Positions 37,284-45,363 of a DNA stretch of 64,000 bases are shown here, one piece after another. The notes beneath the pieces were generated by a model. It saw only the letters and a program-made list of their open reading frames with translations. It had not been told where the DNA came from and made no database searches. This stretch comes from Lawsonella clevelandensis. GTDB taxonomy: Bacteria > Actinomycetota > Actinomycetes > Mycobacteriales > Mycobacteriaceae. Where the stretch lies: assembly GCF_003241315.1 (NCBI RefSeq), contig NZ_QFOZ01000007.1, positions 1 through 64,000 on the forward strand, written 5' to 3'. A program made the translations under genes and the position numbers. The stretch's first letter is position 1. The number at the start of each line of letters is the position of its first letter.

Positions 37284-37346
37284 AACTTGACGGTGCTGTA
37301 GCTGTTGTAAGACTTACTGCCGTGATGATGGCGGTGAGAAAGACAT
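37231..37346 (-). pseudogene. orphan signal-peptide fragment of a secreted protein
   Basis: ATG 37346 follows AAAGGA. After a one-base shift within the first few codons, the frame encodes a typical Sec signal peptide: LTAIITAVSLTTATAPSSFA, then ATTTANS. It stops 30-odd residues later inside the rep fragment. No mature domain follows, so the body of the gene is elsewhere or lost. It lies on the same strand as the leaderless SGNH gene at 34363. Confidence 0.5.
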
Positions 37347-37695
37347 GCGGGGCGTCCTTTCCTGTCAAGAACATAGTAAAGGACAATGCAGAAATGTATA
37401 TCCAGAGTCTTTTTTCCGACACACCAATGACAAAAATGTAATTGTGATCTGTATCACCACAATGGCTGTCATTGATGTTTATGAAAACCTGCGACTATGC
37501 CCCGTAAGACACTATATGTAGTGGTAAAAAAATTTTTAAAACCCTATATAGTGCAAAAAACGACACACCTTTCGAGTAAGTTTAAAACCGCTAGCGCATC
37601 ATTAGTTAGGTAACACTAAGTAATGGCTACACATCGTTGGATACGAAGAGAAGCATAAAGAAAATACTGTCTCGGAAGGACGCTAAGGAACCGTC
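37347..37695. other. intergenic region upstream of nrdD
   Basis: About 350 AT-rich bases between the signal-peptide fragment and nrdD. It contains the paired NrdR boxes; no further gene is evident. The nrdD start is preceded by AAGGA. Confidence 0.6.
37509..37556 (+). promoter_or_regulatory. tandem NrdR boxes upstream of nrdD
   Basis: ACACTATATGTAGTGG (37509-37524) and ACCCTATATAGTGCAA (37541-37556) both fit the palindromic NrdR consensus ACACWATATATWGTGT in their cores. Their starts are 32 bases apart, that is three helical turns, the spacing usual for paired NrdR boxes. NrdR is the zinc/ATP-cone repressor of ribonucleotide reductase genes. Confidence 0.75.
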
Positions 37696-39672
37696 ATGGC
37701 GAACACTGATTCCACCCCCAGGCCCATCGTCGACGTCACCTCCACTGTTGATGAATACCTCGACCGCAGCGACTGGCGTGTTAATGCCAACGCAAACCAG
37801 GACTACTCCCTGGGCGGCATGATGCTCAACACCTCCGGCAAGGTCGTCGCCAACTACTGGCTCAGTAACGTCTACAGCCCCGCCGCCGGAGAAGCCCACC
37901 GCGACGGCTCCATCCACATCCACGACCTCGACATGCTCGCCGGCTACTGCGCCGGCTGGTCCCTCCGCCAACTCCTGGAAGAAGGCTTCAACGGCGTCCC
38001 CGGCACCGTCGCCTCCCTCCCACCCAAGCACTTCTCCACCGCCTGCGGGCAGATCGTCAACTTCCTCGGCACCCTCCAAAACGAGTGGGCCGGCGCACAA
38101 GCCTTCAGCTCCTTCGACACCTACATGGCCCCCTTCGTCCGCCTCGACAACCTCACCTATGAGGACGTCAAACAGCAGATGCAGGAACTCATCTTCAACC
38201 TCAACGTCCCCAGCCGCTGGGGCACCCAAACCCCCTTCACCAACCTCACCTTCGACCTCCAATGCCCCGCCGACCTCGCCCCACAAGTACCCTTCATCGG
38301 CGGCGAACCCGTCGACTTCACCTACGGGGACCTACAGGACGAAATGACCCTCATCAACCGGGCCTTCATTGAGGTCATGACGGAGGGCGACGCCGACGGC
38401 CGCGTCTTCACCTTCCCCATCCCCACCTACAACATTGGCAAAAACTTCGACTGGGAAGCCCCCATCGTTGAGCCACTGTTTGAAATGACCGCCAAATACG
38501 GCCTGCCCTACTTCCAGAACTTCATCAACTCCGACCTGGACCCCGGCATGATCCGCTCCATGTGCTGCCGCCTCCAACTCGACCTCCGCGAACTACTGAA
38601 ACGCGGCAACGGACTCTTCGGATCCGCCGAACAAACCGGCTCCATCGGCGTCGTCACCCTCAACTGTGCCCGCCTCGGCTACCAGCACAAAGGCGACTGG
38701 AAAGGCCTCCTCGCCCGCGTCGACGAACTCATGGAACTCGGCAAAGACACCCTCGAGCGGAAACGCGTCAAAGTGGACGAACTCATCGACCGCGGCCTCT
38801 ACCCCTACACCAAACGGTACCTAGCCAGCCTCGACAACCACTTCTCCACCATCGGCGTAAACGGCGTCAACGAAATGGTGCGCAACTTCACCGACGACAC
38901 AGAAGACATCTCCACCGTCGTCGGCCACGAAATGGCCGTCCAACTCCTCGACCACGTGCGCACCCGCCTCGTCGACTTCCAGGAAGAAACAGGCCACCTC
39001 TACAACCTGGAAGCCACCCCCGCCGAAGGCGCCTGCTACCGCTTCGCCCGCGAGGACAAGAAACGCTTCCCCGACATCATCCAGGCCGGATTCGAGGACG
39101 CCCCCTACTACACGAACTCCTCCATGCTGCCCGTCGGCTACACCGATGACCCCTTCGAAGCCCTCGAACAGCAGGAAGACCTGCAGTCCATGTACACCGG
39201 CGGCACCGTCCTCCACCTCTACATGGGTGAACGAGTAAGCGACGCCAAGACCTGCCGCGAACTCGTTCGGCGCAGCCTCACCGCCTTCCACATCCCCTAC
39301 ATCACCATCACCCCCACCTTCTCCATCAGCCCCAAATACGGCTACATCTCCGGCGAACACCAGTACTGCCCCAAGTGCCAAGCCGACCACGACGCCGAAG
39401 TGGCCGCTGCCCGCGCCGCCGAAGCCGCCGGCAAACCAGTGAAGAAGACCGCCGAGCAGCTGGAAGCCGAATGGGAGCCGGTGGAGTGCGAAGTATGGAC
39501 CCGTGTCATGGGCTACTTCCGCCCCGTCAAATCCTTCAACAAGGGCAAGCAGTCCGAGCAGAAGGAACGCAAGAGCTTCCGGGAAGGCGTTGCCCTGGAA
39601 TCCAGCGTGGCCGCACCCCGCGCCGTCCCCTCCATGTCCGGCGACCGCATGGCCACCGCCAACGACCGCTAA
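37696..39672 (+). CDS. nrdD: anaerobic (class III) ribonucleoside-triphosphate reductase
   Basis: A 658-residue glycyl-radical enzyme reducing NTPs to dNTPs without oxygen. The glycyl-radical motif TRVMGYFRP places Gly606 near the C-terminus, followed by FNKGKQSE typical of NrdD. The finger-loop cysteine is in GVVTLNCARL. YCPKCQADH supplies one zinc pair, but the second pair is reduced to one Cys (VECEVW), which is unusual. No ATP-cone is present at the N-terminus, so overall activity is not controlled by that route. It needs NrdG (43486). It is preceded by NrdR boxes. Confidence 0.95.
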   Translation: MANTDSTPRPIVDVTSTVDEYLDRSDWRVNANANQDYSLGGMMLNTSGKVVANYWLSNVYSPAAGEAHRDGSIHIHDLDMLAGYCAGWSLRQLLEEGFNGVPGTVASLPPKHFSTACGQIVNFLGTLQNEWAGAQAFSSFDTYMAPFVRLDNLTYEDVKQQMQELIFNLNVPSRWGTQTPFTNLTFDLQCPADLAPQVPFIGGEPVDFTYGDLQDEMTLINRAFIEVMTEGDADGRVFTFPIPTYNIGKNFDWEAPIVEPLFEMTAKYGLPYFQNFINSDLDPGMIRSMCCRLQLDLRELLKRGNGLFGSAEQTGSIGVVTLNCARLGYQHKGDWKGLLARVDELMELGKDTLERKRVKVDELIDRGLYPYTKRYLASLDNHFSTIGVNGVNEMVRNFTDDTEDISTVVGHEMAVQLLDHVRTRLVDFQEETGHLYNLEATPAEGACYRFAREDKKRFPDIIQAGFEDAPYYTNSSMLPVGYTDDPFEALEQQEDLQSMYTGGTVLHLYMGERVSDAKTCRELVRRSLTAFHIPYITITPTFSISPKYGYISGEHQYCPKCQADHDAEVAAARAAEAAGKPVKKTAEQLEAEWEPVECEVWTRVMGYFRPVKSFNKGKQSEQKERKSFREGVALESSVAAPRAVPSMSGDRMATANDR

Positions 39673-39716
39673 GCACAGCGGTTGCTAGCCACGGTGCTTG
39701 TGAGAAGCAGAGCTCA

Positions 39717-40511
39717 TTAGAAGCAGTGCTCATCTGACGGGAACTGCCCCGCCTCCACCTCCTGGCGGTAGGTGCGGGCAGCCTCCGTCATAGCCTCGCC
39801 CACCTCAGCAAACACCTTCACGAAACGGGGGCGGCGGCCATCTTGCGGCACCGCCATAGCGTCGTACCACACCAGCACTTGCGCATCGGTATCCGGGCCG
39901 GCACCAATACCGACCGTCGGAATATCCAGCTTCTCGGTAACCTCTTTCGCCAGATCCCGCGGTACCATCTCCAGCACAACCGCACTGGCCCCCGCCTCCT
40001 GCACAGCTAGAGCATCTTCTATAAGCTGCTGCGCACTATCACCACGGCCCTGCACCTTAAAACCGCCCAGTTTATGAACAGACTGGGGGGTGAAACCAAT
40101 ATGAGCCATCACCGGAATACCCGCCTTCACCAAAGCGCGGATTCGGTCAGCCATGCGCACACCGCCCTCCAGCTTCACCATCTGGGCACCCGATTCACGC
40201 ATTACCCGAGACGATGTCATAATGGCCTGCTCGTCAGAGGCCTCATAAGTGCCAAACGGCAGATCAGCCACCACAAGCGCCTGCGGGGCACCCCGCACCA
40301 CACTCCGCGTCAAGAAAATCATCTCATCCAGGCTCACCTGCGTAGTGGTGTCATAGCCGTACACCACATTCGCGGCAGAATCCCCCACCAGCAGGACGGG
40401 AATCTCAGCCTCCGCAAAAGCACGGGCAGTGGAATAGTCGTAAGCAGTCAACATGGCCCACTTGTGGCCCTCCTGCTTCCATTGAGCAAGTGTAGAAACG
40501 CGAGTTTGCAT
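39717..40511 (-). CDS. panB: 3-methyl-2-oxobutanoate hydroxymethyltransferase
   Basis: The 264-residue product is taken from the ATG at 40511 (MQTRVSTLAQW). It makes ketopantoate from 2-oxoisovalerate and methylene-tetrahydrofolate, the first pantothenate step. Family blocks seen: MLTAYDYSTARAFAEAEIPVLLVGDS, VVADLPFGTY, VKLEGG, HIGFTPQSV and VLEMVP. The metal-binding Asp in VGDS and the Glu in LEMVP are present. It is convergent with nrdD and divergent from coaBC; the 97-base divergent gap should hold both promoters. Confidence 0.95.
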   Translation of the reverse strand: MQTRVSTLAQWKQEGHKWAMLTAYDYSTARAFAEAEIPVLLVGDSAANVVYGYDTTTQVSLDEMIFLTRSVVRGAPQALVVADLPFGTYEASDEQAIMTSSRVMRESGAQMVKLEGGVRMADRIRALVKAGIPVMAHIGFTPQSVHKLGGFKVQGRGDSAQQLIEDALAVQEAGASAVVLEMVPRDLAKEVTEKLDIPTVGIGAGPDTDAQVLVWYDAMAVPQDGRRPRFVKVFAEVGEAMTEAARTYRQEVEAGQFPSDEHCF

Positions 40512-40607
40512 GCTTACAAGTCTGCCACCTTTCCCCAAAAAGGCCAGTTAAAATGGGGCAACAACACATTCTCAACCCCTGCGCACGTATCCGCATAGAA
40601 TAGGTAC

Positions 40608-42134
40608 ATGGCAGCAGCAGGACAGAACATGTCGCACACCAACCCCGGCGCAAACCCCAGTGCAAACCCCGGCACAAGCTCTGACACGCACCCTGACGCA
40701 CACTCCGAGACATACACCGAGGCACACTCCGACGCGCACTCCGGTGGGCACAAAAATATTGTCGTCGGCGTAGGTGGAGGAATAGCCGCCTACAAAGCCT
40801 GCATGGTCATTCGTGAGTTCACCAAAGCCGGCCACACCGTCACCGCCATCCCCACCCCTGCCGCCGCCCAATTCATTGGCACCGCCACCCTCGAAGCCCT
40901 CACCGGGCAACCCGTCACTAGCAGTGTTTTCACCGACATACCGCAAGTACGGCACGTCACGGTCGGCTCCCAAGCAGACCTTGTTGTTGTTGTCCCCACC
41001 ACCGCGGATTTCCTCTCCCGCATCGCCGCCGGCGCCGCCAGCGACATGCTCACCACCACCCTCCTCATGGCCACCTGCCCCATCCTCCTGGCCCCCGCCA
41101 TGCACACCCAAATGTGGGAAAACAGCCTGGTCCAACGCAACGTTGATACTCTCCGCGAGCATGGCTACACCGTCATGGAACCCGCCGTGGGGCGCCTCAC
41201 CGGGCCAGACTCTGGCGCCGGGCGACTCCCCGAACCCGCCGACATTGTGGACATGGCCTACTCGCTCCTTGAAGGACAAAAGCTGGCTGAAGAGTACAGT
41301 CAGCGCAGTCAGCACAGCCCGGCAGAAGGGCATGGCCAGGCCAAAGAACGCAGTCAGGTAGGAGAGCGCAGCCGGGCCGCTGCGCGCGCCGATCTTATGC
41401 CTCGTGAGCTTATGCCCCGTGATCTGGTTGGGCGCCACATCATCATCACTGCTGGTGGTACGCGGGAGGCCATCGACCCCGTCCGCTACATTGGGAACAG
41501 ATCCTCCGGCCAACAAGGCGCCGCCCTCGCCGCCTGCGCTGCTCAACGCGGCGCCCACGTCACCCTCCTCCTCGGCGCCCATGACCTGCCCTACCTGCCA
41601 GCCGGCGTCCAGGTAGAGACCGTCACCAGCGCCCTCGACCTGCAGGATAAACTCACCACCCTTGTAGAGACGGAACCCGTTGACGCGGTCATTATGGCCG
41701 CCGCCGTAGCAGACTTCCGCCCCACCGACACTGCCACCACCAAATTGAAAAAGGGCACAGACAGCGAACCCGATAGCATTGCCCTCACCCGCAACCCGGA
41801 TATTCTGGCCAGCCTCACCCGCAGTCACCCCAATCTGGTCACCGTCGGATTCGCGGCAGAAACCGGCGACGCCACCCACACAGTGCTGCAGTTAGGGCGC
41901 GAAAAATTCGCCCGCAAAGGCTGCGACCTGCTCATGGTGAATGAAGTAGGGTTCCACACAACATTCGGGCAGCCCACCAACGCCGGTTGGCTGCTGGGGC
42001 GCGGCGGCACAGAAAAAGGTACAGAGAATAGCGCAGGAAAAAGCACAGACAGTGTCACAGTAAAGGAAATTCCGCGCATGTCGAAACGGGGCGTAGCGAT
42101 GCGCATTCTGGACCAGCTCGCTACTCTTTTCTAA
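40608..42134 (+). CDS. coaBC: bifunctional phosphopantothenoylcysteine synthetase/decarboxylase
   Basis: A 508-residue enzyme turning 4'-phosphopantothenate plus cysteine into phosphopantetheine. The decarboxylase half (about residues 48-225) has VGVGGGIAAYKA, APAMHTQMW and the substrate-clamp region. The synthetase half (from about 270) has IITAGGTREAIDPVRYIGNRSSG and AAAVADFRP. Two parts exceed the usual length: an N-terminal 45-residue tail of degenerate NPGAN and SDTHPDAH-like repeats, and an approximately 40-residue Gln/Glu/Arg linker with LMPRELMPRD. Neither should affect the core. It is the first gene of a run with panC, panD and nrdG. Confidence 0.94.
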   Translation: MAAAGQNMSHTNPGANPSANPGTSSDTHPDAHSETYTEAHSDAHSGGHKNIVVGVGGGIAAYKACMVIREFTKAGHTVTAIPTPAAAQFIGTATLEALTGQPVTSSVFTDIPQVRHVTVGSQADLVVVVPTTADFLSRIAAGAASDMLTTTLLMATCPILLAPAMHTQMWENSLVQRNVDTLREHGYTVMEPAVGRLTGPDSGAGRLPEPADIVDMAYSLLEGQKLAEEYSQRSQHSPAEGHGQAKERSQVGERSRAAARADLMPRELMPRDLVGRHIIITAGGTREAIDPVRYIGNRSSGQQGAALAACAAQRGAHVTLLLGAHDLPYLPAGVQVETVTSALDLQDKLTTLVETEPVDAVIMAAAVADFRPTDTATTKLKKGTDSEPDSIALTRNPDILASLTRSHPNLVTVGFAAETGDATHTVLQLGREKFARKGCDLLMVNEVGFHTTFGQPTNAGWLLGRGGTEKGTENSAGKSTDSVTVKEIPRMSKRGVAMRILDQLATLF

Positions 42135-42169
42135 TTGGTTTTCCGCAGGAAAAAGCCCATAATTAAAGA

Positions 42170-43057
42170 GTGACTAGTGAGAATACGTCCCTGCAAGTAT
42201 GTACCACACCCGCCGACCTCACCGCCCTCGCCGAAAAACTTCATGCTGACGGACGACCCGTCGCCCTCGTCCCCACCATGGGGGCCCTCCACGATGGACA
42301 CATGCAGCTTGTCCGCGCCGCAAAACAGATTCCCAACGCCGCCGTTATCGTCAGTATCTTTGTCAACCCCCTCCAGTTCGGGCCCAACGAGGACCTCGAC
42401 TCCTACCCGCGCACCCTCCCCGAGGATCTTGACCTCCTTGCCTCCGAAGGTGTTTACGCAGCCTTCGCCCCCACCCCGCAAGACATGTACCCGGATGGCT
42501 TCCGCACCACCGTCAACCCCGGACCCCTCTCCACTGAAATGGAGGGTGCTACCCGCCCCGGCCACTTCGCCGGTGCCCTCACCGTGTGCGCTAAACTCTT
42601 CGGCATCTCCCGCGCCGATCATGCTTTCTTCGGGGAGAAGGACTACCAGCAGCTCACCCTGTTGAAGCAGATGGTGAAGGATCTCAACATTCCTGTTACC
42701 CTTCACCCTGTCGCTATCCGCCGCGAAAAATCCGGCCTCGCCCTTAGCTCCCGCAACCGCTACCTAAGCGATACGGAACGCACCCTGGCCGAGCAACTCT
42801 CCGCCAGCCTCCGCGCCGGCAAAGACGCCGCCGATAAAGGTGCCACCCCCCGCGAGGTCGTCACCGTCACCCGCGACTACCTTGCCCGCTACCCGGAAAT
42901 TGAGGTTGACTACGTAGAACTGCGGGACGCGGGACTGCGGAAACTCAACGACTACTCCGATAACTCACTGCCGGCCCGCCTGCTCCTGGCGGCGCGTGTT
43001 GGCACTACTCGACTTATTGACAATATGGGACTGATGCTCCAGCCCTGGGACTACTAA
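42170..43057 (+). CDS. panC: pantothenate synthetase
   Basis: The 295-residue product joins pantoate and beta-alanine using ATP. Diagnostic blocks: LVPTMGALHDGHMQLV with the HxGH nucleotide motif, SIFVNPLQFGPNEDLDSYPR, FFGEKDYQQL, and SGLALSSRNRYLS carrying the KMSKS-like loop. GTG start 35 bases after coaBC. The length is normal. Confidence 0.96.
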   Translation: MTSENTSLQVCTTPADLTALAEKLHADGRPVALVPTMGALHDGHMQLVRAAKQIPNAAVIVSIFVNPLQFGPNEDLDSYPRTLPEDLDLLASEGVYAAFAPTPQDMYPDGFRTTVNPGPLSTEMEGATRPGHFAGALTVCAKLFGISRADHAFFGEKDYQQLTLLKQMVKDLNIPVTLHPVAIRREKSGLALSSRNRYLSDTERTLAEQLSASLRAGKDAADKGATPREVVTVTRDYLARYPEIEVDYVELRDAGLRKLNDYSDNSLPARLLLAARVGTTRLIDNMGLMLQPWDY

Positions 43058-43069
43058 GGACGTCACACC

Positions 43070-43477
43070 ATGTTTCGCACCATGCTGAAATCCAAAATCC
43101 ATAGAGCCACCGTCACACAGGCAGACCTCCACTATGTAGGCTCCTGCACCATTGACATTGCCCTCATGGAAGCCGCCGACTTGCTGGAAGGCGAAAAAGT
43201 AGACATTGTTGATGTCGATAACGGCAACCGCCTCTCCACCTACTGCATTGCGGGGGAGCGCGGCTCCGGCATTATCTCCATCAACGGTGCCGCCGCCCAC
43301 CTCATTCACCCCGGCGACCTCGTTATCCTCATCGGTTACGGCCTTATGGATGACGCGGAAGCCCACACCTACCAGCCCAAAGTGATCTTCGTCGACAAGC
43401 AGAATCACATTCTGGAAAAGGGAGCAGACCCGGCTGGGGTACCGGCCGGCTCCGGTCTCCTCGACCCGCGCGGATAG
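43070..43477 (+). CDS. panD: aspartate 1-decarboxylase (pyruvoyl enzyme)
   Basis: The 135-residue proenzyme self-cleaves between Gly24 and Ser25 (HYVGSCTID) to form the pyruvoyl group that decarboxylates aspartate to beta-alanine for PanC. MLKSKIHRATVTQADL, the NGNRLSTYCIAGERGSG block and NGAAAHL are all intact. It is 12 bases after panC and eight before nrdG, so one operon is likely. Confidence 0.97.
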   Translation: MFRTMLKSKIHRATVTQADLHYVGSCTIDIALMEAADLLEGEKVDIVDVDNGNRLSTYCIAGERGSGIISINGAAAHLIHPGDLVILIGYGLMDDAEAHTYQPKVIFVDKQNHILEKGADPAGVPAGSGLLDPRG

Positions 43478-43485
43478 CAGCCGCT

Positions 43486-44205
43486 ATGGCTACCGCAGAT
43501 GACCTCACCATCGCTGGCCTCGTGCGCCTCTCCACTGTCGACTGGCCCGGACACATGGCCGCCACCGTCTTCCTCCAAGGCTGCCCCTGGAACTGTCTCT
43601 ACTGCCACAACCCGGACCTTATCGACTGCCGCACACCCGGAATTATGGAATGGGCAGAAGTAGAAAAATTCCTCCAACGTCGCCGCGGTCTCCTCGACGG
43701 TGTTGTTTTTACGGGGGGAGAACCCACCCGGCAACGAGGCCTAGCCGACGCCATGGCTCGCGTCCGCAACATGGGGTTCCAGGTAGGTCTCCACACTATG
43801 GGCGCCTACCCCACACTGTTGCGTCCCCTCATTCCCCTCATTGACTGGGTGGGCTTCGACATTAAAGCCGCGCCCGCCCACTACGGCGACATTATCGCCA
43901 CTAACCCGCATGCCAGTATTGGCACTGTGGGGAGCCGTCACGCCATGGAAGCCCTCGACATGCTGCTCGATGCTGGTATAGACATACAGGCCCGCACCAC
44001 CCTGTACCCCGATTCGGTCGCCGTCACCGACCTTCCCATCATTGTGGACATGCTGCACAGTAAAGGGGTGGGATCATATCGTCTCCAGCAAGCCCGCGCT
44101 GAAGGAGCCCGCCAAGTGCTACCGGACGGGCGCACCCTCAGCTACGATAGGCCTGGCTGGGATACAGAATTTGCGGCCCTTAAGACGCGTTACGATTTTG
44201 GCTAA
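43486..44205 (+). CDS. nrdG: anaerobic RNR-activating radical SAM protein
   Basis: The 239-residue product has the radical SAM cluster CPWNCLYC (CxxxCxxC) in FLQGCPWNCLYCHNPDL, then FTGGEPT for SAM binding, and VGFDIKAAP. It belongs to the longer NrdG branch (TIGR02495-like) that installs the glycyl radical on class III reductases, here presumably NrdD at 37696. It follows panD by eight bases, although nrdD itself is about 4 kb upstream in another transcription unit. Confidence 0.9.
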   Translation: MATADDLTIAGLVRLSTVDWPGHMAATVFLQGCPWNCLYCHNPDLIDCRTPGIMEWAEVEKFLQRRRGLLDGVVFTGGEPTRQRGLADAMARVRNMGFQVGLHTMGAYPTLLRPLIPLIDWVGFDIKAAPAHYGDIIATNPHASIGTVGSRHAMEALDMLLDAGIDIQARTTLYPDSVAVTDLPIIVDMLHSKGVGSYRLQQARAEGARQVLPDGRTLSYDRPGWDTEFAALKTRYDFG

Positions 44206-44269
44206 ACTTCTGCTGCCATTTATACCACAAAAATGACCACCCTCCACACATTCCAGGTAGCCTGAAAAC

Positions 44270-45205
44270 ATGGGATCCACAGACTCCGATACACGCACTA
44301 TTCACACCGTGGCCGTCACCGGTTCCACTGGACTTGTCGGTAAAGCCCTCTGCGAGGAACTCCACAAACAGGGCTACCACGTTATCCGCCTCGTCCGCGA
44401 CGATGCCCGCGGCCTGGACGACCGCACCTGGAATCCCACCAACCCCAACCCCGCTGTCCTTGACGGCGTGCAGGCCGTCATCCACCTAGCTGGCGAAAAT
44501 ACTGAAGGTATCTGGACACCCGATAAGAAACGCCGTATCCGCGACTCGCGCGTTATCCCCACCCACAAACTGGCCGAACTTGCCGCCCAATCGGATACTG
44601 TAACAACATTCATTTGCGCCAGCGCCATCGGCGTTTACGGGGACAACCGTGGTGCGGAAGTCCTCACAGAAGCCTCCGTTCCTGGTGACGACTACTTCGC
44701 CGACGTTGTCCAAAAATGGGAAGGTGCCTGCCAGCCCGCCCGCGCCGCCGGTAAACGCGTTGTCAATGTCCGTACTGGCATTGTGCTGTCCCGTGATGGT
44801 GGTGTGCTGCCGCTCCTCGTGGACATTTTCAAATGGGGCGGCGGTGGACTGATCGGCGTAGGGAAACGCTGGATGTCCTGGATCGACATTGACGACCTTG
44901 TCCGCATCTACATTACGGCGCTTACCTGCGAGCAGATTAGCGGCCCCATTAACGCCACCAGCCCAGAACCCTGCACAAACACGCACTTTACAAAAGCGCT
45001 AGGGGTAGCCCTCGACCGCCCCACACCCCTCATCATTCCCGCCATTGCCTCCACAATGGTGGGCCACCAAGGGGCACGCCAACTATCGATGGCGGATCAA
45101 CGCGCCCAACCCCGCAAACTCCTATCCCTCCCAAACCAGGGTTTCTACTTCGAATACCGCACTATTGAGCAGGCACTCTACCACCAGCTTCCCGACGGAC
45201 ACTAG
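44270..45205 (+). CDS. TIGR01777-type NAD(P)-binding epimerase-like protein
   Basis: The 311-residue product has the Rossmann opening VAVTGSTGLVGKALCEEL, the HLAGENTEGIWTPDKKRRIRDSR block and SAIGVYGD, characteristic of the YfcH/SDR39U1 family. A reduced active site is usual in this family, and no reaction is established. The C-terminal DUF1731-like part starts near residue 255. It follows nrdG by about 64 bases, so it may be cotranscribed. Confidence 0.85.
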   Translation: MGSTDSDTRTIHTVAVTGSTGLVGKALCEELHKQGYHVIRLVRDDARGLDDRTWNPTNPNPAVLDGVQAVIHLAGENTEGIWTPDKKRRIRDSRVIPTHKLAELAAQSDTVTTFICASAIGVYGDNRGAEVLTEASVPGDDYFADVVQKWEGACQPARAAGKRVVNVRTGIVLSRDGGVLPLLVDIFKWGGGGLIGVGKRWMSWIDIDDLVRIYITALTCEQISGPINATSPEPCTNTHFTKALGVALDRPTPLIIPAIASTMVGHQGARQLSMADQRAQPRKLLSLPNQGFYFEYRTIEQALYHQLPDGH

Positions 45206-45363
45206 AGACACCTAGGGAATGCTGTAGTGCTTCCGTATAGCGTTTCCCAACTGTGGTGTTCCTGAAGAAATGCTGATGAAGTGATGGGTATCATCATAAA
45301 TAACAGCTTAAAGAAAAGTAAATATCGATAGTTTGAGTAGAAGACCTTAAGGAGGTTTTCTAC

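Larger units (their letters stand above)
35464..37346 (-). mobile_element. integrated CRESS-Rep/ssDNA-type element, defective
   Basis: A compact unit on one strand: a truncated Rep with a viral-type helicase, a non-coding block with iterons and stem-loops, then two small genes with almost identical ribosome sites (AGTAAGGAGAA). The region is visibly less GC-rich than nrdD and oppA on either side. It lies between the leaderless SGNH gene and a stray signal-peptide fragment. Boundaries are approximate; I found no clear direct repeats or integrase. Compare actinobacterial rolling-circle plasmids with CRESS-type Rep, or the replication module of a filamentous phage. Confidence 0.6.

Noticed and set aside
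37270..37310. possible dif-like XerCD site (GTCAAGTTTTG) at the element junction
   Set aside because: Only half a site is recognisable and no matching copy is seen at the other end near 35440.
40572..41879. 435-codon open frame opposite coaBC
   Set aside because: Gly/Val-rich antisense translation of a GC-rich gene with no family signal; coaBC on the other strand is unmistakable.
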